The notes under the pieces are model-generated. The model searched no databases. It was not told the origin of the DNA and was given only the letters and a program-made list of their open reading frames with translations. Made by a program: the position numbers and the translations under genes. Positions 47,660 through 60,700 of a stretch of 64,000 nt of DNA are shown piece by piece. The stretch comes from Schistosoma haematobium (taxonomy: Eukaryota > Platyhelminthes > Trematoda > Strigeidida > Schistosomatidae). How positions within the stretch are numbered: position 1 is the stretch's first letter; each line of letters begins with the position of its first letter. The DNA is taken from positions 61,045,591 through 61,109,590 of the forward strand of contig NC_067195.1 in NCBI RefSeq assembly GCF_000699445.3, in the 5' to 3' direction.

Positions 47660-48080
47660 TTATTATTTTTTTAATTTTAATATACAATTAGCTTTATTCT
47701 ATACTATATTTTTGGTACAGTATAGAATTCTTAGCACAAACTATTTCAACAAGTTTCCATTTCTTGTTTCTTCATCGATCCTGACGATAAATATTGAGTG
47801 ATCGCCAATTAGATGTTGGCAGTTCAAGGATCGACATCTGAATAATGTGTATTCTTTTCGAAGTATATTGACAGTAACCACGATGTCTGTAGGTGTGCTT
47901 TATACTAACTGAATTCATTGTTTAATTAATTGACATAATGGTCTGTTGAAACAAACAAAAGACAGATAAGTTGTTGAATTATCTAGATGGCAGGAACAAG
48001 TAGCCCAGATATTCATGCTCGCAGACTTTATTCTCCCGTGCATTGCATACACACACCAAGATTTTTACTATAGAGCCTTT
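47660..48080 (-). repeat. Dispersed repeat R3 copy
   Basis: Shares with 21415-21800 and 40345-41345 the blocks GATCCTGACGATAAATATTG and AGGATCGACATCTGAATAAT, as well as AGTTGTTGAATTATCTAGAT. On the minus strand it keeps a partly open frame. Confidence 0.6.
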
Positions 48081-48489
48081 CGATTTTGCAATATCCGAAG
48101 TTTGATTGTCATAAATCATTGACATTCGCCAATGTAAGCAAACTCAACAGCGTAACACTTTTGTAAGAAATGATATAATTCATTAAAATAACATTGATTA
48201 TTTGTGTTCAATTTATTTCAAACTGTCCCCATGTTACTTTCTTTTAAAGTTTCAAAGACAACAACAGTGATTCAGTTACTATAAATATATTGCTTTATAT
48301 ATTGTACATTAAAAAAGTTAATGTCACTACTTCATACATAGATAATAATTAGTTTATTCCAATCTAACTAATCGATACAGTATGAATTAGTGGAATAAGT
48401 AAAAATAAACGTATTTTGTATAATTTTTAATAAATTTATGACTGAAGAAAAAAAGCAGAAAATAATCAACTATAATACATAAAACTAAT

Positions 48490-48600
48490 TATAGGTCAGT
48501 CAGTCAGCTACAACGTAAAACCAGGCACATATATGCATTGGTCTAAGTTGCCATACCTTATTATCACAACAATGATACTGATAGTGTGAATGTGGTTTTT
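48490..48600. repeat. Dispersed repeat R4 copy
   Basis: Begins near AGGTCAGTCAGTCAGCTACA; the block AAGTTGCCATACCTTATTAT is shared with 5345. Class unknown. Confidence 0.45.
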
Positions 48601-48604
48601 GCTC

Positions 48605-49885
48605 CAAAGAATGTTTAATGTTCTCATGGCTCAATGAATGTCAGAATTCCGCAAATTAAGTTGAATATAACACATTAGCAAATAAGGAGATAAAAACAGG
48701 TAAACAGATTGTATCATTTTGTAAGGGTTAATTGTTTACCGTTACCGATATAAGGACAGAATTTTTTTGATTTCTGTTAAAATATGTAAATCATAAGTGA
48801 ATACTTCGGTTTTGAATATAAACTAGGACTAGGAGTGAATTCAGTTACACACGTTTCTTGCAATTTATTACACATCGACAAGAATAACAGTATTTATGTT
48901 CGCTTTTGATATTTCATACTCATCATCACATTTTAGTTTTGATAGCTACTTCATCATATCAAATTGCTTTCCAGCCAACTACCGTTTGTAATGAAACAAT
49001 CATTAAGTCTTACACATTTGAAATATGAAATGTTTATATTAATCCCTATAAAATCAACATGGATTTTAGGAATGTTTCTAGTTCACCAAAATCGGTTTTC
49101 ATCAGAGTAGCGATGATAGACATTTTATATAAATACTATTGTATAACGAATGTAAATAGTATAGATTTAGTCTATCGAAATGTTATAAATATAATTGAAA
49201 TGTGTTTAGAAAACTTGTCATTTGTACATTATAATCATTACTAGTATATCATATATTTTGATATTCAGATAGAAGTCTATCTGAAGTTTGTGCTGATTAT
49301 GTCGTTCAGAAGAACGATGAAAGCTCCACGACCAAACCATCCAGCTCAGAGAACGAAATTCCATCAAAATCGTCCACCTGAGCTACAAATTTCTCCACCA
49401 TCTCAATATCATATATTGTTAAGTAAATAACACTGTATTCTGCTTCTTGGAATTCATATTAAACCTTCCGAGTGAAATGTTAAAATCGTGAGATTTTCAA
49501 GTGTGAATACTTTCTGTAGTTAAAGGAAAAGTTCAACATACACCCAGTATTATTAAATGTTAAACAGAATAACTTTGGTGAATCGATAAGTATGTGTTTC
49601 CAAGGTATTGAAACAGAAATAAAAACATCAAACAATGGTTTAAACTATAATTCCATTAATGCTATTTCAGCTATTGACTATTTTTAAACAAATTTTTCAC
49701 TAAACCACCAAAATTAATAAGGAATAAATGCAAGTGTAGTTTACTGTAGTAATTTCAATTCACCTATCAACTATAGTTTACTCTAAGAGCTCAACTCTTC
49801 AAATAATTCAATTTTCATAACTGCAAATATTCAGTTCACTATGCTGAATAAATATAATTTTGTTTTGAAGCATCAAATTAGTGGT
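48605..49885. other. AT-rich spacer; less AT-rich patch 49285-49430
   Basis: The patch (CATCCAGCTCAGAGAACGAA, then CCACCTGAGCTACAAATTTC) looks repeat-like and is weakly similar to about 38230-38270. No gene recognised. Confidence 0.35.
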
Positions 49886-49892
49886 TAATCAA

Positions 49893-50275
49893 CTGCTCAC
49901 TAGTGACTGACTTCAAGAGGCATTTCCTGAAGTTCTAATGAGAAGCCCTTACCAGTGGAGTTCAACAGGTCTGTTGTGAGATATCAGCTCACTGAAGACA
50001 ATGGTATACGGTGGCGCAACTTCGTGGATTGGTTGAAGTTAAACCTCAACACCGTTGGATGCCGGCCAGCTCAGTGGTCTAGTGGTTAAGTGCTCGCGAG
50101 CGGAATCAGTAGGTCCTGGGTTCGAATCTTGCGGGGTGCTGGACCGTGGATGCACACTGCTGAGGAGTCCCATAATAGGACGAAACGGCCGTCCAGTGCT
50201 TCCAGGTTTTCCATGGTGGTCTAGCTTCAATTGACTCATGATTTCAACCAGTGAGATTTCTAAAATTTTCCACAA
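49893..50275 (+). mobile_element. Near-complete SINE-B with intact hammerhead core
   Basis: The best reference copy of the family. It has the 5' boundary CTGCTCACTAGTGACTGAC, the 5' region, pre-head GTGGCGCAACTTCGTGG, A-box region GGTCTAGTGGTTAAGTGCTC, B box GGGTTCGAATCTTGCGG, hammerhead 50154-50199, tail GTGGTCTAGCTTCAATTGAC and terminus TTCCACAAAACCCATTCTGA. The tRNA-like A and B boxes imply an internal RNA polymerase III promoter (inferred from family logic). No protein is encoded. Confidence 0.88.
50154..50199 (+). ncRNA. Hammerhead ribozyme (SINE-B), core intact
   Basis: Stem I CACTG/CAGTG; core CTGAGGAG at 50160-50167; stem II GTCC/GGAC with CATAATA loop; GAAA at 50182-50185; palindromic stem III ACGGCCGT; cleavage triplet GTC at 50191-50193. 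All invariant hammerhead positions are present. Activity not shown. Confidence 0.85.
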
Positions 50276-50334
50276 AACCCATTCTGATATTTGACTGGTC
50301 ATAGAATATCAAGTAGGCAAAACAAAAACTTTAA

Positions 50335-50770
50335 TAGTTGAAACAATGAGTCAATTGAAGCTAGACCACCATGGAAAACTTGGAAGCACTGGACGGCCGT
50401 TTCGTCCTAGTATGGGACTCCTCAGCATTCACGATCCCACCTCCCGAGAGATTCGAACCCAGGACCTGTCAGTCTCACGCGCGAGCGCTTAGCCATTATA
50501 CCACTGAGCTGACCGCATCCGACGGTGTTAATGTCTAACTTCAACCAATTCACGAAATTACGCCACTGCATACCTTTGTATTCAGTGAGTTGATATCTCA
50601 CAACAGACCTGGTTGAACTCCACTGGTAAGGGTTTCTCACTAGAACTTCAGTAAATGTCTCTTGAAGTCAGTCACTAGTGAGTAGATGATTATTATCAGA
50701 AGTGGTATTGTGGAGATTTTAGAAATTTCAATAGTTGAAATCATGAGTCAATTGAAGCTAGACCATAAAA
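50335..50770 (-). mobile_element. SINE-B copy, minus strand, with tandem start of a second copy
   Basis: Tail at 50345-50395, hammerhead 50385-50430 (core CTGAGGAG, GAAA and GTC kept, stem I broken), inverted B box (TTCGAACCCAGGACC), A-box region, pre-head and 5' end at about 50685. A second minus-strand SINE-B tail (TCAGAAGTGGTATTGTGGAG to GAAGCTAGACC) then begins directly and is truncated at about 50767. With 49893-50275 this makes a tail-to-tail inverted repeat with a ~60-bp spacer. Confidence 0.82.
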
Positions 50771-50774
50771 ACTA

Positions 50775-51395
50775 ATTACATTTATACAATTTATTGACTT
50801 AGTCTAGATTCCTACTGAATGTTCTATCAATTTAAGACGGTAGCACATATAAATATTGTTGAAAAGTTCACTAATAGTATCAAAACAATTTATTCATAGA
50901 TCATTCATTTATATTTTGTTTTCTGATTGGCCGTAGAAACCCAAGAATTTCTCATGGTCATTTTAAGAGTCATTCAAGTTCACCATTATTTTTAATGTTT
51001 ACTAAATATCTGTACATATATAACTTATTGTCAAACTTAGTTTACTTAAAAAAAGGTCACAGTCAAGTTACAGACTGTCATGATGTTAACTGATTCAATT
51101 CATATTAGATCATCAGATAAATACACATGTTTTAGATGTTAATTTTATTTAAGGTGCATAGACACTTTTATTTCTATTTTAATATAAATAATTATACTTT
51201 ACGAAAGAATATAAAACTTCACTTCATAAAGTACATTTACTATCTGACATGGAAAAAAATTTCACTGAAGAAAACTAAAAGGAAGAAGTTTTAGATAAAT
51301 TTCCATAACATATACTTCAGTAATAAATATCTCTAAAGAAACTATCAAAGACAAAGAATCATAGGACAAAGAAAAACATATTTATTACCATAAAC
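50775..51395. promoter_or_regulatory. AT-rich region upstream of the MATE gene
   Basis: Presumably contains the promoter and 5' UTR of the transporter; no specific element could be fixed. Confidence 0.25.
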
Positions 51396-51500
51396 TAATA
51401 TAAACATACCTACATACACAAATGTATACATTATAAAGAAAAAAAAGAGAGTTTATTCAAGTGTCATTACCCAATCGTGAATGAATTCCCTTTAGACAAC

Positions 51501-51750
51501 ATGTATTTTTCCAATTCACATTCCCAATCAGAAGAATGCGTTTTATTAGAAAATGACTATATGAATCAAGATTATTATGTAAATAATGGGACAAATGGTA
51601 TTAATACAAAACTCAATGGAAACATTATTAATGTGAATGAATATTTTCAAAATGTTAGAAAGAAACGTAATAAAAGAAAAAAATATTTCAATGTGACCAC
51701 TGATTATGTACCCATGAATTCTGATAGTAGTGAAACGGTGAATAATACAA
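51501..51750 (+). CDS. MATE exon 1 (cytoplasmic N-terminus)
   Basis: 83 codons plus 1 nt (phase 1), then donor GTAAGT at 51751. Polar and Asn-rich with a basic patch (RKKRNKRKK). Least certain exon because the region is not conserved in the family. Confidence 0.65.
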
Positions 51751-54700
51751 GTAAGTAATATATACGATGAATAATTTCAACTATATATATATAATTACCT
51801 CTATTTTTTTATTATTTTTACTATACTTCATTCTAAGATTAATTTAATTAATTGAATAGTGCAAACATAACAATATTGTATGACGACTAGATACATACTT
51901 TTTACCATAATTGAGACGAAAGATTAGATAACAATCTTCAGGATGTGTACAATCTCAGGAAAATGAGATTACTTGCTAGACTTAACTGATATTTCTTAAA
52001 AGAGTTAATTTTTTTGCTTATTTCTATCTTTGTTAATAAACAAGATAAGTGAATGAAATCTTAATGCAGCAGACATATCACCTACTTGATTAGTTAATCA
52101 ATGGCTAGAGGATATGAAACCAGATTTTTGTAAAGATATATAAATGTCTTAAAGTTTTGACAAATTTTCTGGTAGTTTAAAACACAAGAAGTAAAATTCA
52201 TTTCTTATTCAGACTGTTGAAAAGAAAAATACGACTGTTAGTGATTTGAATTTAAATACTTGGCTAAATGTTTTAATTAAACGCGATGTCTAATTAATAA
52301 TCATAACAAGAATTTCAAACAGCTTCATGTTATGTCTACTTACTGTTTACTCAAATGAATCATTCCAAAACGTCTTCATGGGATTGATCAATAAGTGTTA
52401 TGACAGTAAATGAATACACTAATATCATTATATCCCATTATATTTATTCCACAATATTATAGAAACACTAATTGATACAGGTCCAAGTCCAACAAAGGAA
52501 AGTAAAAAGTGATCAACTATCGTATCCAATAAAAAAAAGAAACTAGAAATCAAAAAATCTTTACTTTACTGTAAAAGTAGTAAGACATATACAGGTAAAC
52601 CAATGTACAAATATTTAATACATTTTATACTTCAGGTAAAAAACCTTATTCTTTCAATAAAATATATCATCAATAACTTTGCATTATCCATTTAAATTTA
52701 ATTTCTAATATTCTCTAGTTCAAAACAACGAAATTACAATTACTTGTGAAGGAATTGAAGTACCTGAAATTATTAACACTGGTCTAATAGGAAAATATTT
52801 TCCATTCGGTTTCTGTTATGAATTTAAAAAACTTGTTCAATTGGCTATACCAATTGTAAGTCAAAACTGATTATCTTTTATATACTGTAGTAGTCGAGAT
52901 CATAAGCCAACTGAAGCTAGACCACCATAGAAAACCTGGAAGCAATGGACGGCCGTTTCGTCCTATTATGGGACTCCTCAGCAGTGTGCGTCCGCTATCC
53001 CTTCTTGCAAGATTCGGCACAACCACCTATCGGTTTCCCGCGCGAACGTCATCTAGTGCTTCCAGGTTTCACATGGTGGTCTAGCTTCAATCGACTCATG
53101 ATTTCAACCATTGAAATTACTATAATATCCACATAAACCCCTTCTGGTTTTAAATATTCGTTTTACCATTGGTAATATTAATTTTTATTAACATCTATCT
53201 AATACAATTTGTGTCGATTACTACAATTAGTGATTGTATACATCTTGGTCACATTTATGCGAAACAGCAAAAAAAGTCGTTTTCTAACGAATTTATTATC
53301 AAATTGAAAATAACCAAATTCATCTATGGTTTACAATTATAGTTCATCAATTCACATCTTAGTGCTTTATTAATTTAAAAAAGCATAACAACACAGCTGT
53401 TTACAGTTTTTGGTACTTCTGTATTGTTTTCGATTACGGTTTAACTGTAATACTGTAATATAGACTGATATTGAAATGAGTTTATTAATAAGATAGAAAA
53501 TCTTTTTTACTGAATAATATAAATTGAAATAAACTGAGCTACGTATATAACTAGTTCATGATATCAACAATTAAAAGTGTCACGGGTATGTATGAAAGTA
53601 TATTGGCAAATTCATGAGAAATAATTAAGGAGAAAGGGGAATATTTAGGGCGAAATTGTCTAAAATAAAAGCAATGATGAGTTAAGGCAAAGGTAAGTAC
53701 AAAGAAGTAATATTGGTTTTTATATACAAAGATTAGACTTTATCTCATAATAAAAGCTTTCTCTGTTGGAGACAAATAAATCTTGACAGAATTAGATAGA
53801 CTTCATAGAAACATACATATTGGTCATATAGATAAACAAAGTCATTGAGAAACAAACAGAGTTAAGAAATATTTATTTTCAACTATTTTTTTCTTTATGG
53901 TCCAAAATTATATTGTCTTACAATTGCAACGTGATATCAATCGAGTGATTTTGTCACATAATACCATTAGAATTTTACAGCCAATCATGAATGTTTAACT
54001 AAGTAATGAAAAGAAAAATCAAGACGGTTATAATAATCCAAGTAAATATTTGTAAACAGTTGACTGGTTCCACAAAAGCAGTTGAATTGATAAGCATATA
54101 AAAGTGTCGAATTCATGTAGCCTGTTTTTATTTATGGTCATATGATATTTGGATTACTGTTAAATATTATATTAATTTTGGCTTCGGTGAATTTCTTCTA
54201 TGGTGTCATTCTTTACATGTGTGATAATATCTTACAAACAGCATCGTACTGTAATTTCAAGAATAGTCACTTCTTGAAAAGTCTTTAACATTAGCTTTAT
54301 TTTCATTTGGTTCATGTGCTGATTGATGAATTCAGTTGAATATCCATTCTTGTCAAGCATATGAGGGATGTCGTCAAACCAAGTTAATTTAAATGGCGAA
54401 TTGCTGCAAAAACAGGTCCATTGACCATTTGAAAATTTTCTATGCGCATACCTTTTTAAAAGCAGGACATCTACAAACGAGATTCTTTTGTTTTATTCTT
54501 AATCTACAGTAAATTTAATTGATGGATGAACGTTGTTAAATATATTAACCAGATTGACATTTCTATAATTTTTCTTCGACTCTATAAAAGCATCATACAC
54601 GTAACACCAGTGAAGCTTTAACTGGTTGGGGTGGGTTCACGAAGTCTTAATAAGAGACACTGCAAGATACAAACGTTCTGATGTTGTCTCGTCTCAGAAT

Positions 54701-57700
54701 TATAAGTGCTCACTTTTGGGAAGTATCAAATGAACAAAGAACCATTGTTCGATGGTTCTTGTTAATTCAAGAGGTATCGTCAGTACGTGCTAAAATATAT
54801 CATTAAGCTGCGATAATCCTCTTCAACCGCTTCATCCTGTTATTCGGTATTCTTTCACTACACTAATAGTATAATGCTGAATCCTCAATAAATTTTATGG
54901 TATCTGTATTAAAAACTACTAGAAATAGAAAAATCTACTTGGAAGGTATATTTAATTAACAAACTTAAGACGCTCTTTTCAGTCAGACAAAAACTACGAA
55001 CGGTTTACTTGTAATGTTAAACTCATAAATTTCAAAGCATTAATGGTCTATAAAAACATATACAAACGTTTGAACATTGACAGATTACTTGATTATGTTA
55101 CTAATTAATCTAAATAAACGTTTAAGAGAGTTATAAGCTGAGATGATCGTGATTAGTACTGAAATCTAGTCCTATTTCGGACTCTTCGGCTGGATGTATC
55201 TGCATCTCAGAGTTGATGATCACTCTGAAAGTCGCTTCAAACGTCGTAGCGTTATCCACATATCTACTGAGTCCAGATAGCCATCATCTCGTATAATGAG
55301 GTGAAGATTAATTCACTTTGTATTAGGTGCTTGAATCTTTCCATAAATGTTTAGGAATGCAATTGATCAGCCTCTTTGGTGAGTGCAAAGAAATCAAAGA
55401 ATTTGTTTAAACGTATGTTTTTTTATGCAATAAACTTTGAACATAAACAACCATGACCTTTAGGAATCACTAACTTTGTTTTAATACTAGTGACAAAAAT
55501 GCATTCTAAAGTCTAAAAAGAACATTTGGCATAGTACTATTTGTTTGTCGTTTTACATTTTATCGCTGTATATGACATTAATTAATAAATAAAATTGTTC
55601 AAATGCTCACTACGACGGTTAATTTTGATGCTAAAATAGTATATACTTTCAAGCGTTCGCAAGTCATTTTATGACAATTACGTTAAGAAACGAAATGATT
55701 TTAGGAAATCCATTTGGTTATTTAGTAATATTTTATGCAAAAATTTTAATATCTGAATTTAATGAATAATTATAGTTGACCGTATTCCAGACTCCGAACA
55801 TTTCGTTGAATCATCATATTACTAAAATTATTACTATGACAATAATCCAGTTATTTTTCTCATCCTACTATGTATTTTATTATTTCGATTTTACTATACT
55901 AATAGTATTGTTTATCTAATTTCTTATATATAATTTCGTAATACTACTAATGATATATTTTAAGAGTAATTAGGCTTAAATCAATATTCCCAAAATTCAT
56001 GACTGACTCCCATGTATATACTAAACAATGAGTACTGAAATACCATATTCATCAAAGATATCTGATTTTGGATAAAATGTACAATTTACTATCAAAGCTT
56101 AATAGCAATGAAAGACATTTTATTCATTCAATCCTTTTCTGGTTCAAAACTAATTCATGAAGTTTTCTGATAAAACAGTTTACTTAAGATGATACAAAAC
56201 TATATTATGCCAAGTAATATCGCATACTTGAAGAGCTGTTTATATAAACAATATCAATAGGTATATGTAACGTTTTGAAATTAACCATCACTTAATGTCA
56301 GTTTTGTTATCGTTTAAAAATTCAGTAATTCAAAACATAAATTAAACATTGACATTAAACGGTAAACTTAACGTGAATGAAGTAACTCTATAACATTAAA
56401 ACAGTTAGTCTACTTGAAACTATTATTCGAACAATTTTTATCGATTTTACTAATTTAATGAGAAAACGAATTTTTGCGAACAATCAGATCACATAAATAT
56501 TGATTAAATTCATTCAGTTCTTTCAACATCTTCCTCCATTAAGAAACCTTTTGTTGAGAACGATCATAAGATTAATATCCAATCACCTGATGTTATATTT
56601 TATGAATGGCTCCAGGGTCGTTCAGTAGGATTTATCAAAGCTTTACCTATCCACTCTTTTTATTCTCAAAAGCAGTTCGGTTTTACTTTAAACCTAATCC
56701 TAATAATATTAATTTGTTATTTAGTGTGTTATGACCCTCATATTTTTTTATGATCATTGTTTTCTTCTATCTTCCAAATTGGCCTAACTGACATTTTATT
56801 TTTCAGTCATAAATATTTTTACAATCGGATAATCTATCAGATTGTTCAAAATACATTTACATAATAAATCATATAGTTATAATAAACCTCACCTTTTTAA
56901 TGGATTGTTTAAATCTAATTAACAAACAGTTTACATTCACCTAAAATAGAACAGAATGAAAAATGACATTCATTACTTAGTGGTTTTCTTTTGACATACT
57001 TTTCGAATGTTCTAGTAAGAAGAATCTAGAAAGAAACAAAGAGTTTAGAATATACATAACGTGATCTACAAAGTGAACATAAACTTATTTATCATTATAA
57101 TGACAATAAAATTAGTTATATTTTTTGTACTGATTAAGGCATCATTATTAATGATTATAGTATTGATTTTATTTCTATTATTATCTTATTCAATAAAATA
57201 AATAATATAATTTATGGTAATTAGCAAACTTGCTTCACTTAAATATCATCCAGGATTAAGTATATTGACAATGAAAAGTTCAAAATGATTATTTATGCCA
57301 AAAAAAAACACAAATATAATTACTTTGTTTACCTTTATATTACATAAGCATAGGCAATACATAAACAAGTTTTCCATAACTAAACTTGTTATTAGACAAA
57401 CATTTAAACGTTTATTGAAGAATATTAAGTACTTCGAGAACTTATGTTTAACAGACTCTTTATTGTAGGAATCTTAGTACAGGCCACGTGGCAAAGTTGT
57501 AATAAATCTAATGAGTTTTATTCTTTGATTTTATTCGTCCTACATAAAACTAGTTTTTATAAGTTTAATCTTGAATGATCATTGATAATATCATCCTTTC
57601 AATACCCTTGATCCTACACTCTAAATAAATTGAACGAATGGTCATCATGTTAACTTTCAATTACTCACAGTACTACGTCCAAACTACTCAAATATCTTAT

Positions 57701-60700
57701 TAATTCAAGTGTTTATTTTGAATTATCTAATACTTTGATTATAATCATAATTTGTATGTAACGATGAACAGTGGTTGAACATTTTTACCTTATAATCAAT
57801 TGACGAAATTTAATTCAATTCGGAATGATTTGCATGGTCCTGTTGTTGATGATATTTTGACTGGAATTCGATCATTATTCGTTGGTGAATGGGTGGATAA
57901 TCTGACGGTGTTTGGAGCTAACGGTATGGGGTTCGTGTTCCGAAGTGAATATGAATTCTGGGATGTAGGTATATTCAGTTGTTGAGTTTCGAGTGGGATA
58001 AATGCGCATCCTGTAATTCACTATTAACCATATTCCATCTAATCTCAGTGAAATAGTGGGATACTCTTTGAAAAGATATTTTAAGTAGTTCAAACATTGA
58101 TAATTGGAACTCTGGGTAAAAATAACCGATATTCAATCACTTACAAAAACTATCAGCTATTCAAAACCTACTTGCTTGATAAGTGTCTTCAGAAAATACA
58201 GAATATTCGAAAAACAGATAAACCAATTCATTTATCATTTTACTGCCGAGCGAATGTAAGATGTACAATATATAAATTTCCGCGCCATTTTAATGACGAG
58301 AAAGAGTTGAGATTTATGAAAGAAACAATTGAAATGACAATAGGAAGTGTGTGAGAAAAACAACAACAATAATAGAAACTGCAATATATCAACTACGACG
58401 TGTATAGTTTTCACGAAACACCTAATCACTTTAAAAGCTCTTTTATTTAATAAAATAAAAAGCTTAGTAACATGAATTAAGGTTATACAGTTCATCTAAT
58501 AAAACGTATTACTCAAAATATTTTTCATTTTTTTGATAAAAATAATAATTTCGAAGATGAAGATTATCAGAACTATGTGATATATTAGTGCAATACATTT
58601 CGGACAATTTGATCACACATAACATACTTGTTAAGAACATTTATATATAAAAATAAAACGTCAACTAGACTAGAAATGGAGGGTAAGAGGAGACAAGTAT
58701 AATAAATAAATAATCTGAAAATAATTTGAAATCTCATCACTCTGGATAATACGTTAATATTACCAGGGTAGGTTTAAGGTGAGTACAAACTGTTTTTGAA
58801 TACACAAAGGGGGTTTGAATTTTCGTAGGACTAAGGCTTCAATAAACCTTAGTATACGTCCTGTTACACTTTTGTACAACACCACAAAAGCGAGTTAAGA
58901 TCAATCTTTTGAAACAGGTCATGAGATTGATGCATTATACTAATATATCACATAGTTCTGATAATCTTTTTCTCTTCTTATCGCACTATCGAAATTTATC
59001 AAAGGGACTTGTTGCTTTAAATAATAATAATAATGTCTACTTTGAAACATAATGAAGAAAGTCAGTCGAACATTTAATGACTTCGCAAAAACTAATAAAT
59101 GCCATTAAAACTGTACATTTGCTTGAAAACTAAAAAAAGGTTTTTATCCTTGACTGAATCTAAATTATTGATACAGAGTAAAACTTTTAAAAACCTACAA
59201 AGATGATATTATCAGAATGGGTTTTGTGGAGATTTTTAGAAATTTCACAGGTTGGATGCGCACTGCTGAGGAGTCACATATTAGGACGAAACAGCCGTCC
59301 GGTGCTCCCAGGTTTTCCATGGTGGTCTAGCAGTAATTGACTCATGATTTCAACCTGTGAAAGATAATATTAATCACGTATACACAAGTGTTAAATGTTA
59401 AATATATCTGTGAAAGACAATTAGTTGAATGGTGGGTATATGAACAGAAATAAACCAAGTTATTATATGATCATGCTTTAATTTTTCCGTTATTAGCCAG
59501 TTAAGTATGTGCTATTGAACTGCACTCATGATAACCACTACATATATAGAAATAAAGTCAATTCATTTTAGAACATCCTGTTAAGTAATAAAATGTCAAC
59601 CATCACTTAAAAGCATTCATTTCAAAAGTTATCTATCGTTGTCATAAAAATCCCTATTATAATTATACTATTAAAATAATCACAATCATTTTTAGTCCAA
59701 TAAAAATAATCTAATCACTTATAGTTTTGAATCAAAGTGATCATATTTTGGGAAAGATTTCAGAATTAACATTGGAAAATATTAAATACACTGAATATCA
59801 TTGTAGATTATTAATTCCAAGGAAAAAACAAAATCTAAAACAGAGATTTTGAATTTCGTCTTTATCATCTATAGTATGTATTTGAATGATCTGAATGATT
59901 TCCGTTAACTGATTCATTGAACAAGATGCAAATAAGCATTAGAAGTTAGAAATGTAGGTTGCAGCTTGAAACTATATCAAATCATGATAATGCAGAACAG
60001 AGATACTTCATAAATTATTTGAAGTCGATTTAATTTTTTCTGTTTCAAGCTATAATTTGCGGTAATCACTTATTTTTGATTGAAATGTTTATATTTCTGG
60101 TTATATTCCTGGAAATAATTCTATTTGTTTAAAATTACTTTCTTAACTAATTATTGAAGACCATGACATCTTTGGTAGCCTTTTTATCTGGCCCTATGGG
60201 TCTTATATTCTGTGGTCAACTTGGAAAAACTGCACTTGCCACTGTCGGTTTAGCAAATTCTGTATTCAATGTCGCTGGCTTAGCTGTCATAACTGGTCTA
60301 TTAACGGCAGTTGACACCTTATTTTCACAGGTAAATTTAATCTTCGTTATAAATTGTTACGTTTATTTATTATCCCAAAGATTACAAGAATATAATCACA
60401 TAAGAATTTTACAGTAATGACTTGAAGATAATTACGTTCTTATTTAATACATTAGTTGATAACTCCGATGAAAAAATACATAGGAAAAGCTAAAACTGAT
60501 GATCAAAACCAATTATCAAGGGAAAATCGATATCATCTTTATATACTAGTGACTTAGTTGTTTACAAAATAGTCTACAGTAGGTAATAATTAAATAGGAT
60601 TGAAATAATCTAACAATATTATTGAATAGTCATAAATTATATGAAATATTTGAATATGTACTTCATACACTGGTTTGATATTAAAAACATTTACCAACAA

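Noticed and set aside
58097..58354. 85-codon open frame in MATE intron 2
   Set aside because: No recognised domain, no convincing splice sites, surrounded by repeat debris and with AT-rich codon use; likely chance.
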